Counted from the stretch's first letter, positions 51,333 to 59,836 are shown. The stretch: DNA of 64,000 nt from Gelria sp. Kuro-4 (GCF_019668485.1 NZ_AP024619.1:132501-196500); one strand, 5' to 3'. Made by a program: numbers and translations. Notes: generated from the letters alone by a model not told the origin.

Positions 51333-52037
51333 ATGGCAGCAGAAACGAGGCGCATATTGGTGGTGGAGGATGAAGAGCCGATCCGGCTCCTGGTGCGGCT
51401 GAACCTGGAGCAGGCCGGGTTCAGCGTTGAGGAAGCGGCCAGCGGGGAAGAAGCCTTGGCTAAGCTTGAGCAGAGCCCGCCCGACCTGGTGGTGCTGGAC
51501 CTTAAGCTGCCCGGCGTCGACGGCTACAGCGTCTGCCGCCGCCTGCGCGACCGCCACCCGGAGGTGGCGATTATTATGCTCACCGCGCGCAGTCAGGACC
51601 TGGATAAGGTGCTGGGCCTCGAGTTGGGTGCGGATGACTACGTGGTGAAGCCTTTCAATCCGCTCGAGCTCACCGCCCGGGTGCGGGCGGTGCTGCGGCG
51701 CCTGCGCCCCGTCCAAGCCGAAAACAGCGCCGAGCTTTCGGCCGGCGCTTTGACCTTGTCCCTTACCGCGCACGAGGTGCGCAAAGACGGCGCGCTTCTT
51801 GCGCTTACCCCCCGCGAGTTCGCCCTGCTCAAAGTGCTCATGGAACACAAAGGCCGGGCCTTCAGCCGGGATGAGCTCCTCGACGCCGCCTGGGGCCAGG
51901 ATTTCGTAGGCGACCCGAAAACGGTGGACGTACACATCCGCCGCCTGCGCGCCAAACTGGGCCGTGCGCCGGACGGCCGTCCTTACATAGAAACGGTCTG
52001 GGGTCTGGGCTACCGCTTTCGGGAGGTGGAGTCGTGA
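51333..52037 (+). CDS. OmpR/PhoP-family response regulator
   Basis: A 234-residue DNA-binding regulator. Receiver domain with the acidic pair ILVVEDEEPIRLL, phospho-acceptor Asp in LVVLDLKLPGVDG, and the lysine in DDYVVKPFNP. The C-terminal winged helix includes LTPREFALLKVLMEHKGRAF and TVDVHIRRLRAKLG. ATG at 51333 after GAGGTGA. The stop overlaps the start of the kinase gene. Its best target in the window is the 11-bp repeat array at 53500-53543, since OmpR-type regulators bind tandem direct repeats of this period. Confidence 0.93.
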   Translation: MAAETRRILVVEDEEPIRLLVRLNLEQAGFSVEEAASGEEALAKLEQSPPDLVVLDLKLPGVDGYSVCRRLRDRHPEVAIIMLTARSQDLDKVLGLELGADDYVVKPFNPLELTARVRAVLRRLRPVQAENSAELSAGALTLSLTAHEVRKDGALLALTPREFALLKVLMEHKGRAFSRDELLDAAWGQDFVGDPKTVDVHIRRLRAKLGRAPDGRPYIETVWGLGYRFREVES

Positions 52038-53485
52038 TGGCGACCCCCGGCCGGCCGTCGCAGCTTCGCCCCTGGGCCGGCATCCGCGGCCGCCTGGCCG
52101 GCACCTACTTCCTCTTGGTGGCGGTGACCGTCCTCCTCATCAGCGTCGCGCTCCTCACCGCCGTCCGCCAGTATTACCTGGATAATATCCGCGACATCCT
52201 GGACCAGCAGGCCGGGCTGGCCGCGCAATTCTACCAGAGTTATCTGGGGAAAAACCCGCTCGTCCAGGAGGCGCCGGACCTGGCGGCCGCCTTCTCCGCC
52301 ACCACGGCCGCGGCGGTGCAGGTGCTCGATTCCTCCGGCCGCGTGCTGGCCGACTCCACTGCGGCGTCCGACCGGCCCAATCTGAGCAGCGCGCCGGACG
52401 TGGCCCGCGCCTTGGCCGGTAAGGCGGCGACCTATAGCGGCAGCACCGCCCGGGGCGAGCCCTACCTGGCCGTGGCTGCACCCCTGGCCGTCGACGGCAC
52501 GGTACAAGGGGCCATCCGCTTCGTCACCTCGCTGGCACCCCTCGAGGCCCTCCTCGGCCGCCTGGCCGGGCGGCTGGCTCTCCTCGGAATCCTTTTGATC
52601 CTGGTTATGACCGCGGTCGGCTTCGTTCTGGCGCACACCATTGTGGAGCCGGTGCAGGAACTTACCGGCGTGGCGCGCCGGATCGCCGGCGGCGACCTCA
52701 CCGTGCGGGCGCGCCGGCATTTCCACGACGAAATCGGCACCCTGGCCGAGACCTTGAACTACATGGCGGCGGAACTGGCCCGCCTGGACCAGCTGAAGAA
52801 GGAATTCGTGAGCTCCGTCTCGCACGAGCTGCGGACGCCGCTCACAGCGATCCGCGGCTGGGCCGTCTCCCTGAAGGAAGGGTCAGTGGACCCTGCCTAC
52901 CAGGAGCAGGGCCTCACGATCATCGCCGCCGAAAGTGAGCGCCTGACAGGGCTGGTGGAAGAGCTGCTGGATTTCAGCCGCCTGGAGGCCGGGAAGCTTA
53001 CGCTGCGGCGCGGGCGGGTAGCCCTTCCCCCGCTCCTTCAGAGCACCGTGGCGGAGATGCAGCCGCGCGCCCGCCGCCTCGGCCTTACCTTGACCCTGGA
53101 CGTCCCCCCTGCTCTGCCCGAGGTGAACGCCGACCCCGCCCGCCTGCGCCAAGTGCTGGTGAACCTCCTCGACAACGCCCTTAAGTTTACCCCTACCGGC
53201 GGCACGGTGCGGGTATTCGCCGGCCTGGACGCCCCCGAAGGCCGGCTTACCTTCGGCGTGGCCGATACCGGCCCCGGTTTTACTTCCGAAGAGCTGGCCC
53301 GCCTCGGCCGGCGTTTTGCCCCCGGTAGCCGCCCCGGCGCCGGGAGCGGCCTCGGCCTCGCGCTCGTCAAGGAAATCCTGGCCCTCCACGGCGGGGAGCT
53401 CAAGGCGGAAAGCGCTCCCGGCCAGGGGGCCACGGTGCGCTGCACTCTGCCCCTGGATGGTATGGCGCCTTCCACTGATGTTTGA
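52034..53485 (+). CDS. Membrane sensor histidine kinase
   Basis: A 483-residue PhoR/ResE-like kinase. TM1 (LAGTYFLLVAVTVLLISVAL), an extracytoplasmic domain of about 130 residues of PAS/sCache style (VQVLDSSGRVLADST), TM2 (LALLGILLILVMTAVGFVLA), HAMP (EPVQELTGVARRIAGGDLTV), the H-box VSSVSHELRTPLTAIRGW, N-box LVNLLDNALKFTP and G-boxes VADTGPGFTSEEL and GSGLGLALVKEIL. GTG start at 52034, coupled to the regulator gene by a 4-nt overlap. The signal is unknown. Confidence 0.93.
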   Translation: MMATPGRPSQLRPWAGIRGRLAGTYFLLVAVTVLLISVALLTAVRQYYLDNIRDILDQQAGLAAQFYQSYLGKNPLVQEAPDLAAAFSATTAAAVQVLDSSGRVLADSTAASDRPNLSSAPDVARALAGKAATYSGSTARGEPYLAVAAPLAVDGTVQGAIRFVTSLAPLEALLGRLAGRLALLGILLILVMTAVGFVLAHTIVEPVQELTGVARRIAGGDLTVRARRHFHDEIGTLAETLNYMAAELARLDQLKKEFVSSVSHELRTPLTAIRGWAVSLKEGSVDPAYQEQGLTIIAAESERLTGLVEELLDFSRLEAGKLTLRRGRVALPPLLQSTVAEMQPRARRLGLTLTLDVPPALPEVNADPARLRQVLVNLLDNALKFTPTGGTVRVFAGLDAPEGRLTFGVADTGPGFTSEELARLGRRFAPGSRPGAGSGLGLALVKEILALHGGELKAESAPGQGATVRCTLPLDGMAPSTDV

Positions 53486-53499
53486 CCCTCTCCCCGCCC

Positions 53500-53564
53500 G
53501 TAACCCTTTGGTAACCCTTCTTTTACCGGTCGTTCACCCTTTACCGGCCTGCGTTCGCTATACT
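53500..53564 (+). promoter_or_regulatory. Tandem 11-bp repeat operator and promoter of the lipoprotein gene
   Basis: Four contiguous 11-mers: GTAACCCTTTG (53500-53510), GTAACCCTTCT (53511-53521), TTTACCGGTCG (53522-53532) and TTCACCCTTTA (53533-53543), sharing a T-N-ACC core every 11 bp. They are followed by TATACT (53559-53564). The position that a -35 would take falls inside the last repeat, and no consensus -35 exists. This is the layout of PhoB/PhoP-type activation. Confidence 0.7.
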
Positions 53565-53694
53565 CGAGGTGAAAAGTGGAAAGCCGGCCGCATTCACACG
53601 GCGTGCGCGCAGAACCGCGTCCGGAAAAGGTGCTTTGTTCCCAGTCAGCACCCTGAGCGACCGGCTGACGCAGCGTCAAATGGGAGGAAAGGTT

Positions 53695-56199
53695 ATGGGA
53701 CTGAGCAGAAAGGTTTGGCTGCAGGGCGCGGCTCTGGCCGCAGCCGGGGTGCTCATGGTTGCGGGCTGTACCAGCCTGCCCTCGCCGGGCTCGCTCCTTA
53801 AGCCACCTACGCCCGGCGGGCAACCGGGGTCGGAGGCCGAAGTGGACTACAAGCAGATCGTCCAGTCCTTCCTGCCGGCAGGCGCCACCCTCATCGAGCC
53901 GACGCAGGAAGGGTCGCACCTCGGCAAGCCCGCCGCGGTGCAGACGGTAGACCTTACCGGCGACGGTGAACATGAGCTTGTCGCCGGCTACCGCCTGGGT
54001 CAAGGCAGCGTGGGCGTCCTGGTGCTGGCCGAAGGGATGATCGACCACAACACCTACGGCTGGCACAAGATCTGGGAGGACAAGGCAAGCGGCAACGACC
54101 TGGCCCTCCTCCAGCCGGCCGACGTCACGGGCGACGGCGTGCCCGAGCTTTTAGTGGGCGTCTCCATCGGCGCCTCTGTCGGCAACGGCCTGAAGGTAGT
54201 GGGCTTCCCGAGCGGCCGACCCCAGGTGCTGGCCCAAAACGCCTACCACCGCCTGGACGTGGCCGACTTTTCCGGCGCCTATGGACCGGACGGCAAGGAA
54301 GAGCTGGCCCTCTGGAGCAAGGACACGGGCACCGCCATGGCTGTGGAGGTCTTCCGCTACCACGAGGGCAAGCTGATTCCCGCTCCTGACACGTACACAG
54401 CCTACTTCCCTACGGTGGTGAAGTACTACCAGGAGCAGCTCAAAGCCGCCCCGGAAGCCGCCTTTCTCTGGTACTACCTGGCCGACGCCCACGTGAAGGC
54501 CGGTCAGCCCCAGGAAGCTCTGTCGGCGCTGGCCAAGGCCGCGGCCCTGCCCGACGCCGGCCTGCCGCCGGCCGCCCTCGCGCTGGTCAAGGGCGAGGCC
54601 CTGCTCGCCCTGGGCCGCAACGAGGAGGCGCTGCGTACTTTTCGGGAGATCACCGCGCTTTCCTCTCGTTTGGGGAAGCATGATCAGGCCCGCACCCACT
54701 ACGGCCTCGCCCGCGCCGCCGAGGCCCTGGGCAACCTGGACGCCGCCCGGGCCGACTACCGGAAGGCGCATGAACTGGATCCGGACTGGCCGCTGCCCGA
54801 GCAGGCCCTCGACCGCCTGGACCTTGAACCCCTGGCGCGGCAGATAACCGCGGCGCTGGAACGCCTTACTCCGGAGGAGCGGGCCGATCCCGAGCGCGCC
54901 TTAAACCAGATCCGGGGCGGAAAAGCCCTCCGGCTGCACGTTACCAAGGCGAGCGGCGCCGGGCGGGAGCTCATCACCGTGGACTTCGGCCCTGCTGAGG
55001 CCGGCCTCTATCCGGCGCACGGGCTCTTCTGGTGGGACGGACCCCGCTTGGAGCGCTTCCACTCCCAGGTCTTTTACAGCAGCGAGGCCGCCTACCACGG
55101 GCTGGATGCCGGCTTCGCCGCAACGGAAGCGATGCTCACCCACGGGGTCGGCAGCCAGGCGGAGGCCGCCCTCATCTACGACAGCGCCGCCACAGGGAGC
55201 GGCAGTCCCCGCCCGGTCCTGTACCTCCTGCGCCTGGAAGGCCGGCCGTTGCCCGTTCTCTGGCGCATCCTCTGGCGCTCGCCCGGCGCGCCGACCCTCT
55301 GGCGGAACAGCCACGGCCAGATCCGCTTCACCGGGCCGGATCTCACTGAGTTCACCCTGGAGGGCGATTCCTGGTCGGTCGGGGATGGGAGGGACAACAT
55401 CTTCCAGGAGGCCAATGCCGGCCCGCACCGCCGCTTCCTCGACACCTGGCAGCGCGACGGCGACGCCTTTAGGCGCGTGCGCACCCGCACCCTCCCCTCC
55501 GCCTACGCCACGCTGGTGGAGCTCATCTACGACCTCAGCACCGGCCGTGATGACGAAGCTGCAAAGCTCGTCACCCACCCTGAGCTTCTTGACTGGGCAC
55601 GCGCCCTGGTTCTCACGCAGGAGCCCGTCGGTCAGAGGTGGCAGCTGGACCTGGCCGCGCCGGGGCCCAGCCCTGAGCAGGGCGGCCCGCTTACCATCAC
55701 CGGCGGCCCGGCGGCCGGGGTGACCGTCACCTTCCTGGAAAAGGACGGCCGGTTCCTGGTGAACGGCTTCAAGAAGGACGGCATCACCTTCATCCCCGGT
55801 CTGGCCCGGGCCATGACTGACTACCTGGAGAAGGGCGGGATCCAGCATGCCCCCTTCGGCGGAAAGGTCTTCGCTGCCTACCAGCTCCTGGGCACGGCGG
55901 AAAAGAACGGGGAGATCCAGGCCTACGTCTGGGCGCTCCTGCACGAGATTGTGCGGGAAGACACGGGATTTAAAGTCGGAAGCGGTTCAAGCCTTCCCCT
56001 CGTCCTCAAGTTCCGCCGTGACCCCGACGGGAGCCTCACTCCCGTAGGTTATGACAAGCCCGGCGACGGCGCCTACTACGCCCCCAGCATCAGGCGCCTC
56101 TTCCCGCCCGAGCTTGTGGAACCCATCCTCCAGCGCGGCGGCGACGTGCGCGACCTCGCCGCACAGATCTTCCTTAAGGCCCACCGCACCTCGTGGTAG
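53695..56199 (+). CDS. Secreted lipoprotein with TPR-like repeats
   Basis: An 834-residue lipoprotein. Signal sequence with lipobox LMVAGC (Cys25), a region like FG-GAP/VCBS repeats (TVDLTGDGEHELVAGY, PADVTGDGVPELLVG), a TPR-like helical part about residues 240-400 (LWYYLADAHVKAGQPQEAL, YGLARAAEALGNLDAARADY) and an unassigned C-terminal half. ATG at 53695 after GGGAGGAAAGG. It follows the two-component genes and carries the 11-bp repeat array at its promoter, so it is probably their main output or part of the sensing of envelope state. Function unknown. Confidence 0.7.
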   Translation: MGLSRKVWLQGAALAAAGVLMVAGCTSLPSPGSLLKPPTPGGQPGSEAEVDYKQIVQSFLPAGATLIEPTQEGSHLGKPAAVQTVDLTGDGEHELVAGYRLGQGSVGVLVLAEGMIDHNTYGWHKIWEDKASGNDLALLQPADVTGDGVPELLVGVSIGASVGNGLKVVGFPSGRPQVLAQNAYHRLDVADFSGAYGPDGKEELALWSKDTGTAMAVEVFRYHEGKLIPAPDTYTAYFPTVVKYYQEQLKAAPEAAFLWYYLADAHVKAGQPQEALSALAKAAALPDAGLPPAALALVKGEALLALGRNEEALRTFREITALSSRLGKHDQARTHYGLARAAEALGNLDAARADYRKAHELDPDWPLPEQALDRLDLEPLARQITAALERLTPEERADPERALNQIRGGKALRLHVTKASGAGRELITVDFGPAEAGLYPAHGLFWWDGPRLERFHSQVFYSSEAAYHGLDAGFAATEAMLTHGVGSQAEAALIYDSAATGSGSPRPVLYLLRLEGRPLPVLWRILWRSPGAPTLWRNSHGQIRFTGPDLTEFTLEGDSWSVGDGRDNIFQEANAGPHRRFLDTWQRDGDAFRRVRTRTLPSAYATLVELIYDLSTGRDDEAAKLVTHPELLDWARALVLTQEPVGQRWQLDLAAPGPSPEQGGPLTITGGPAAGVTVTFLEKDGRFLVNGFKKDGITFIPGLARAMTDYLEKGGIQHAPFGGKVFAAYQLLGTAEKNGEIQAYVWALLHEIVREDTGFKVGSGSSLPLVLKFRRDPDGSLTPVGYDKPGDGAYYAPSIRRLFPPELVEPILQRGGDVRDLAAQIFLKAHRTSW

Positions 56200-56310
56200 C
56201 CCCGCCGGTCGGCGTCACGCGGTAGGATAATCCAGCGGGCCAACGAATTATACTAACGAAAATACAATACGGCTCCCGCGGTAGGAAGCCGGATGCAGAG
56301 GTGAGGTAAA

Positions 56311-56811
56311 TTGGATCCTATTCTGGCACGCCGGAGCATCCGTAAGTATACCGCCCAGGCTGTCCCGGCGGAGGACATCACCTACCTTCTCCAGGCGGCC
56401 ATGAGCGCCCCGTCGGCCAACAATGAACAGCCCTGGCATTTCGTCGTCATCAAGGACCGGAAGCTCATGGCCGAAATCCCCAAGATTCACCCCTATGCGC
56501 AGATGGTGCCGGGAGCGCAGCTGGTCATCATGGTCTGCGGCGACCTCTCCCGGGATGCCACGAACGGCTACTGGGTGCAGGACTGCGCCGCGGCCACAGA
56601 GAACATCCTCATCGCGGCCCAGACTAAGGGCCTCGGCGCCGTCTGGCTGGGCGTTCACCCGCGCCAGGAGCGCGTGCACGGCCTACAGCAACTCTTTGGC
56701 CTCCCCGAAAAGGTGGTGCCCTTCGCCCTCGTCCCCCTCGGCTACCCGGCGGAGCACAAGCCCCCGGCCGACCGCTTCAACCCGGCCCGGGTGCATTACG
56801 ATCGCTGGTAG
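56311..56811 (+). CDS. Nitroreductase-family protein
   Basis: A 166-residue FMN-dependent oxidoreductase of the compact nitroreductase type. FMN-binding N-terminus ILARRSIRKYT, then MSAPSANNEQPWHFVVIKD, WVQDCAAATENILIAAQTKG and GLGAVWLGV; the length is typical of the short clostridial subgroup. TTG start at 56311 with GAGGTGAGG. Single gene ended by a terminator. The substrate cannot be told from sequence. Confidence 0.9.
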   Translation: MDPILARRSIRKYTAQAVPAEDITYLLQAAMSAPSANNEQPWHFVVIKDRKLMAEIPKIHPYAQMVPGAQLVIMVCGDLSRDATNGYWVQDCAAATENILIAAQTKGLGAVWLGVHPRQERVHGLQQLFGLPEKVVPFALVPLGYPAEHKPPADRFNPARVHYDRW

Positions 56812-56818
56812 GAAGACA

Positions 56819-56846
56819 CCCCCAGGCAGGGACCTGGGGGTTTTTG
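56819..56846 (+). terminator. Intrinsic terminator after the nitroreductase gene
   Basis: CCCCCAGG, 6-nt loop, CCTGGGGG then TTTTT. Confidence 0.92.
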
Positions 56847-56860
56847 TGCGCTCTCTGCTC

Positions 56861-56889
56861 TTGAGTTGCGCTGCCGTATATGTTAAACT
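56861..56889 (+). promoter_or_regulatory. Promoter of the HydG-like gene
   Basis: TTGAGT (56861-56866), 17 bp, TAAACT (56884-56889). The start is expected near 56896, giving a 228-nt leader. Confidence 0.65.
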
Positions 56890-57036
56890 TATGTCAAGAA
56901 AGTTTCTACGGCCCCAGCCAAGGCCGCTCCGGCTGCGGCGAAGGCCAGGAAACACTTAGCCTCAAGTACCTGAGCTCAGGGGAATTCTGCGAGCGAGGGC
57001 CGAGGGGGGAGAAGAACATGCTCAGCATTCGTTGAG

Positions 57037-57086
57037 GCCACCTTGCCGGTTGCCGCAGTAAAGGCACCGGCAAGCGTGGCATTTTT
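57037..57086 (+). terminator. Attenuator-like terminator in the leader of the HydG-like gene
   Basis: GCCAC-CTTGCCGG-T-TGCC, 8-nt loop, GGCA-CCGGCAAG-C-GTGGC then ATTTTTG: about 17 bp with two single-base bulges. It stands after the only good promoter and 38 bp before the ATG, so full expression needs read-through. The preceding 140 nt (56896-57036) are GC-rich and probably structured; I recognise no known riboswitch there. Confidence 0.7.
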
Positions 57087-57123
57087 GTCGCCGGATAGCC
57101 ATTTAGTAAAGGAGGGCGGCCTG

Positions 57124-58599
57124 ATGTTGAGCGCAGCCGCAAGAAGCTGGGCAGACGAACGTTTGGAAAGGATCTTGAAGCACGAAGCTGAGGAGAAGCG
57201 GCGGGATTTTATCGATGACGGCAGGATCGAAGCGCTTCTCGAAGAGACGGCCGATCCGGCCAAGGAAAAAGTGCGCGATGTCCTGGCCAAAGCCAGGAGC
57301 TTGGCAGGGCTTAAGCCGGAGGAAGCGGCCATACTTCTGAATAACACGAATGAAGACCTTTGGCAGGAGACGTACGCCGTCGCCCGCGAAATTAAACAAG
57401 AAATCTACGGCAACCGGATCGTGCTCTTCGCTCCTCTCTACATCTCCAGCCCCTGTGTCAATGACTGCATTTACTGCGGCTTCCGGCACTCCAATCCCCA
57501 GGTCCAGGGTAAAACGCTCAGCTGGGACCAGCTGGAGAAAGAGGTCCAAGCCCTGGTCGGGAAGGGACATAAGCGGTTGATAGTTGTCTACGGCGAGCAC
57601 CCCGCCAGCGATATAGACTTCATGTGTGAAAGCATAAGAAGGATTTATGCCATCCGCAAAGGAACCGGCGAAATCCGCCGCGTCAATGTCAATGCCGCGC
57701 CCCTTTTTGTCGCTGAGTACCGGCAGTTGAAGCAGGTAGGCATTGGTACCTTCCAGGTGTTCCAGGAGACGTATCACCATGGCACTTACGCCCGCCTGCA
57801 TCCGCGCGGCACCTTAAAGCATGTTTATACCTGGCGCCTCTTTTCCCTTCACCGGGCCGAAGAGGCGGGTATTGATGACGTAGCCATCGGCGCCCTGTTC
57901 GGGCTTTACAAGTGGCGCTTTGAGGTGCTGGGGCTGCTTTACCACGCGGAGGACCTGGAACGCGAATTCGGTGTCGGCCCGCACACCATCTCTTTCCCGC
58001 GCCTGCAGCCGGCCGCCAATACACCCTACGCCACCGCCTCGCCCTACCTCGTATCAGATGAAGAGCTGAAAAAGATCGTGGCGGTTTTAAGATGCGCCGT
58101 GCCTTATACGGGGCTCATCCTCACCGCCCGTGAACGCCCTGAGGTGCGCCGGCAGGTGATACCCCTGGGCGTGTCCCAGGTGGATGCCGGCTCGCGCATC
58201 GCCATCGGCGGGTACGAAGAAATGGAACACGAGCACATCCCCGACCGGGAGCAGTTCCAGCTGGGCGATACCCGTTCGCTGGACGATTTCATCCGGGAGC
58301 TGTGCGAAGACGGCTACATCCCTTCTTTCTGCACCGCGGGCTACCGCTGCGGCCGGACCGGCGAACACTTCATGTCCCTGGCGAAAAAGGGTCTCGTCAA
58401 GAACTTTTGCACCCCAAACGCCGTCCTCACCTTCAAGGAATACCTCCTCGACTATGCCTCCCCGGCAACCCGCCAGGCAGGTGAAGGAGTGATACAGCAT
58501 TACTTGGCAGCGCTGGAGGCCGGCCGGCCGGCGCAGGCGCAGGCCGTCCACGAACGGCTCCAGCGCTTGGAGGCGGGCGAACGTGACCTCTACTTCTAG
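57124..58599 (+). CDS. HydG-like radical SAM protein with altered auxiliary-cluster motif
   Basis: A 491-residue homolog of HydG, the tyrosine lyase that makes the Fe-CO-CN unit of [FeFe] hydrogenase, related to ThiH. The radical-SAM motif CVNDCIYC is intact (Cys111, 115, 118). The barrel matches HydG (TFQVFQETYHHGTYARLHP, ALFGLYKWRFEVLGLLYHAE, GVGPHTISFPRLQPA). The C-terminal auxiliary-cluster motif, normally Cys-x2-Cys-x22-Cys, reads CTAGYRCGRTG ... NFC: Cys403 and Cys429 are in place, the middle one is Gly406, and Cys409 replaces the usual leucine. ATG at 57124 after AGGAGGG. No hydE or hydF is nearby, so it may be a HydG paralog with another role. Confidence 0.82.
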   Translation: MLSAAARSWADERLERILKHEAEEKRRDFIDDGRIEALLEETADPAKEKVRDVLAKARSLAGLKPEEAAILLNNTNEDLWQETYAVAREIKQEIYGNRIVLFAPLYISSPCVNDCIYCGFRHSNPQVQGKTLSWDQLEKEVQALVGKGHKRLIVVYGEHPASDIDFMCESIRRIYAIRKGTGEIRRVNVNAAPLFVAEYRQLKQVGIGTFQVFQETYHHGTYARLHPRGTLKHVYTWRLFSLHRAEEAGIDDVAIGALFGLYKWRFEVLGLLYHAEDLEREFGVGPHTISFPRLQPAANTPYATASPYLVSDEELKKIVAVLRCAVPYTGLILTARERPEVRRQVIPLGVSQVDAGSRIAIGGYEEMEHEHIPDREQFQLGDTRSLDDFIRELCEDGYIPSFCTAGYRCGRTGEHFMSLAKKGLVKNFCTPNAVLTFKEYLLDYASPATRQAGEGVIQHYLAALEAGRPAQAQAVHERLQRLEAGERDLYF

Positions 58600-58897
58600 C
58601 CGACAGCAAAGCCCGCCTTCCGGCCGGTCAAGCCCACCAGCAGCGGCCCTGAGGCCGATTGCGGCGCAGATCTGCACCCGCTATCCTATTGCCAAGGCCT
58701 ACTTCGCCCAGGCCCTGGGCCGTCGTTTGCACTTCCTGACCAGGGCGGGGGAAGAAACCTATTTGCCTGCCGTCAAAATCCACATTAAAGGTGATCTCTA
58801 CCTTTTTTGCGAACCCCGCCGGGAGCTGGGGAGCGAAGTCTACGCGCAGTTGGTCCAGGAAGTAAAGGACGCACTCGAGCTTTGGCGGGGAAATTAG
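58583..58897 (+). CDS. Small protein of unknown function downstream of the HydG-like gene
   Basis: A 104-residue soluble protein, not recognised. After a polar Ser/Pro-rich N-terminus it forms an alpha/beta domain (IAAQICTRYPIAKAYFAQAL, YLPAVKIHIKGDLYLF, SEVYAQLVQEVKDALELW). The GTG start lies inside the end of the HydG-like gene (17-nt overlap), with GAGGCGGG upstream, so translation is coupled and a joint function is likely. A GC-rich terminator follows at 58902-58935. Confidence 0.6.
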   Translation: MTSTSSRQQSPPSGRSSPPAAALRPIAAQICTRYPIAKAYFAQALGRRLHFLTRAGEETYLPAVKIHIKGDLYLFCEPRRELGSEVYAQLVQEVKDALELWRGN

Positions 58898-58901
58898 AAG
58901 C

Positions 58902-58935
58902 CGGCCGGCAATGGCCCCGGCCGGCCCTTTTAGCC
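58902..58935 (+). terminator. Intrinsic terminator of the HydG-like operon
   Basis: GCCGGCCGG, 8-nt loop, CCGGCCGGC then CCTTTT. A second hairpin, AACCCCCAGG/CCTGGGGGTT with GTTT (58959-58986), backs it up and insulates the next gene. Confidence 0.85.
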
Positions 58936-58988
58936 CGCACCATGATCCCGCCACGGGAAACCCCCAGGTGTGGCCTGGGGGTTGTTTA

Positions 58989-59017
58989 TTGCCAGCTATA
59001 ACCTTCTCTGGTATAAT
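58989..59017 (+). promoter_or_regulatory. Promoter of the 59066 gene
   Basis: TTGCCA (58989-58994), 17 bp, TATAAT (59012-59017), directly after two terminators. Confidence 0.85.
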
Positions 59018-59065
59018 TATGATTACGGCGTCTCTGCCGGGTATTACTCTGTAGGAGGGAAGATA

Positions 59066-59836
59066 TTGCTTCTAAGCGAGTTTGCATTCGTCCGGCCCGA
59101 TATTATCAAGAAGGTTGCTGAGTTTGCCGTTAAGGAAAAGTGGGGCGAAAACGAAGAAGACTTAAGTATTCTTCAAAAGTACATTGATTACAACTTTGAA
59201 ATCGCTTATGAACAGAACCTGATTAAATTCGCCGAGGACAAATCTTATTGTCTCTGGCGCGTAGGGCACCTGGTGACCGACCGGGGCGAGCCTATCACCA
59301 TCCTTTTTGTTAAGAACAGGTTGGAAAACAAGCAGCCTTACTTGGCCCTCTTTGTTTTTAAGGGTATAGAATTCGATGCCAAGGTTGGGGACAGCACCGT
59401 GCGGGAAAAAGCGCCCAAGGCACCGCGCTACAAGTTCCCCAGTTATCATGCCAATTACAAGCTCAACTTCAACTTTGACCACTACCTGAGCGACCACGAA
59501 TCACGCGTGGCAGCGGCTTTGCCCAACCTTACCTCTTACCAGCGGTACCTGATCGTACTCGGCGCCATCCAGACAGCACACCTGATTGCCTCGCAGGTGG
59601 CCGTACCGCAGTGGTTCCGGGACAAGAACGCCTCTGTCGGCGGATATAAGTGGCTGCTGCCCCTGCGCATCACCGACCCGGACCTGTCCAAGAAGCCGAA
59701 TCTGGTAGCTGCCCTCGACCCGGATAACGACAGCCGCGAGTACCTGGTACGCACCCTGCTCCCGCCCGAGTGGGCTTACGCCAACGCTCGGGCGGTGATC
59801 AGCAGTATCGACGCCAAGATCAGCCACTGGGTATAG
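59066..59836 (+). CDS. Uncharacterised protein, possibly DUF3825-like
   Basis: A 256-residue soluble protein that I can only place tentatively. The segment NYKLNFNFDHYLSDHESRVAAALPN resembles the core of DUF3825 proteins, whose function is unknown. The N-terminal part (FAFVRPDIIKKVAEFAV, YIDYNFEIAYEQNLIKFAED, CLWRVGHLVTDRGEPITILF) looks like a small alpha/beta ligand- or nucleic-acid-binding unit. TTG at 59066 after GTAGGAGGG; the longer open frame starts upstream of the promoter and is not used. It is a monocistronic gene, AT-richer than its left neighbours. Confidence 0.5.
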   Translation: MLLSEFAFVRPDIIKKVAEFAVKEKWGENEEDLSILQKYIDYNFEIAYEQNLIKFAEDKSYCLWRVGHLVTDRGEPITILFVKNRLENKQPYLALFVFKGIEFDAKVGDSTVREKAPKAPRYKFPSYHANYKLNFNFDHYLSDHESRVAAALPNLTSYQRYLIVLGAIQTAHLIASQVAVPQWFRDKNASVGGYKWLLPLRITDPDLSKKPNLVAALDPDNDSREYLVRTLLPPEWAYANARAVISSIDAKISHWV

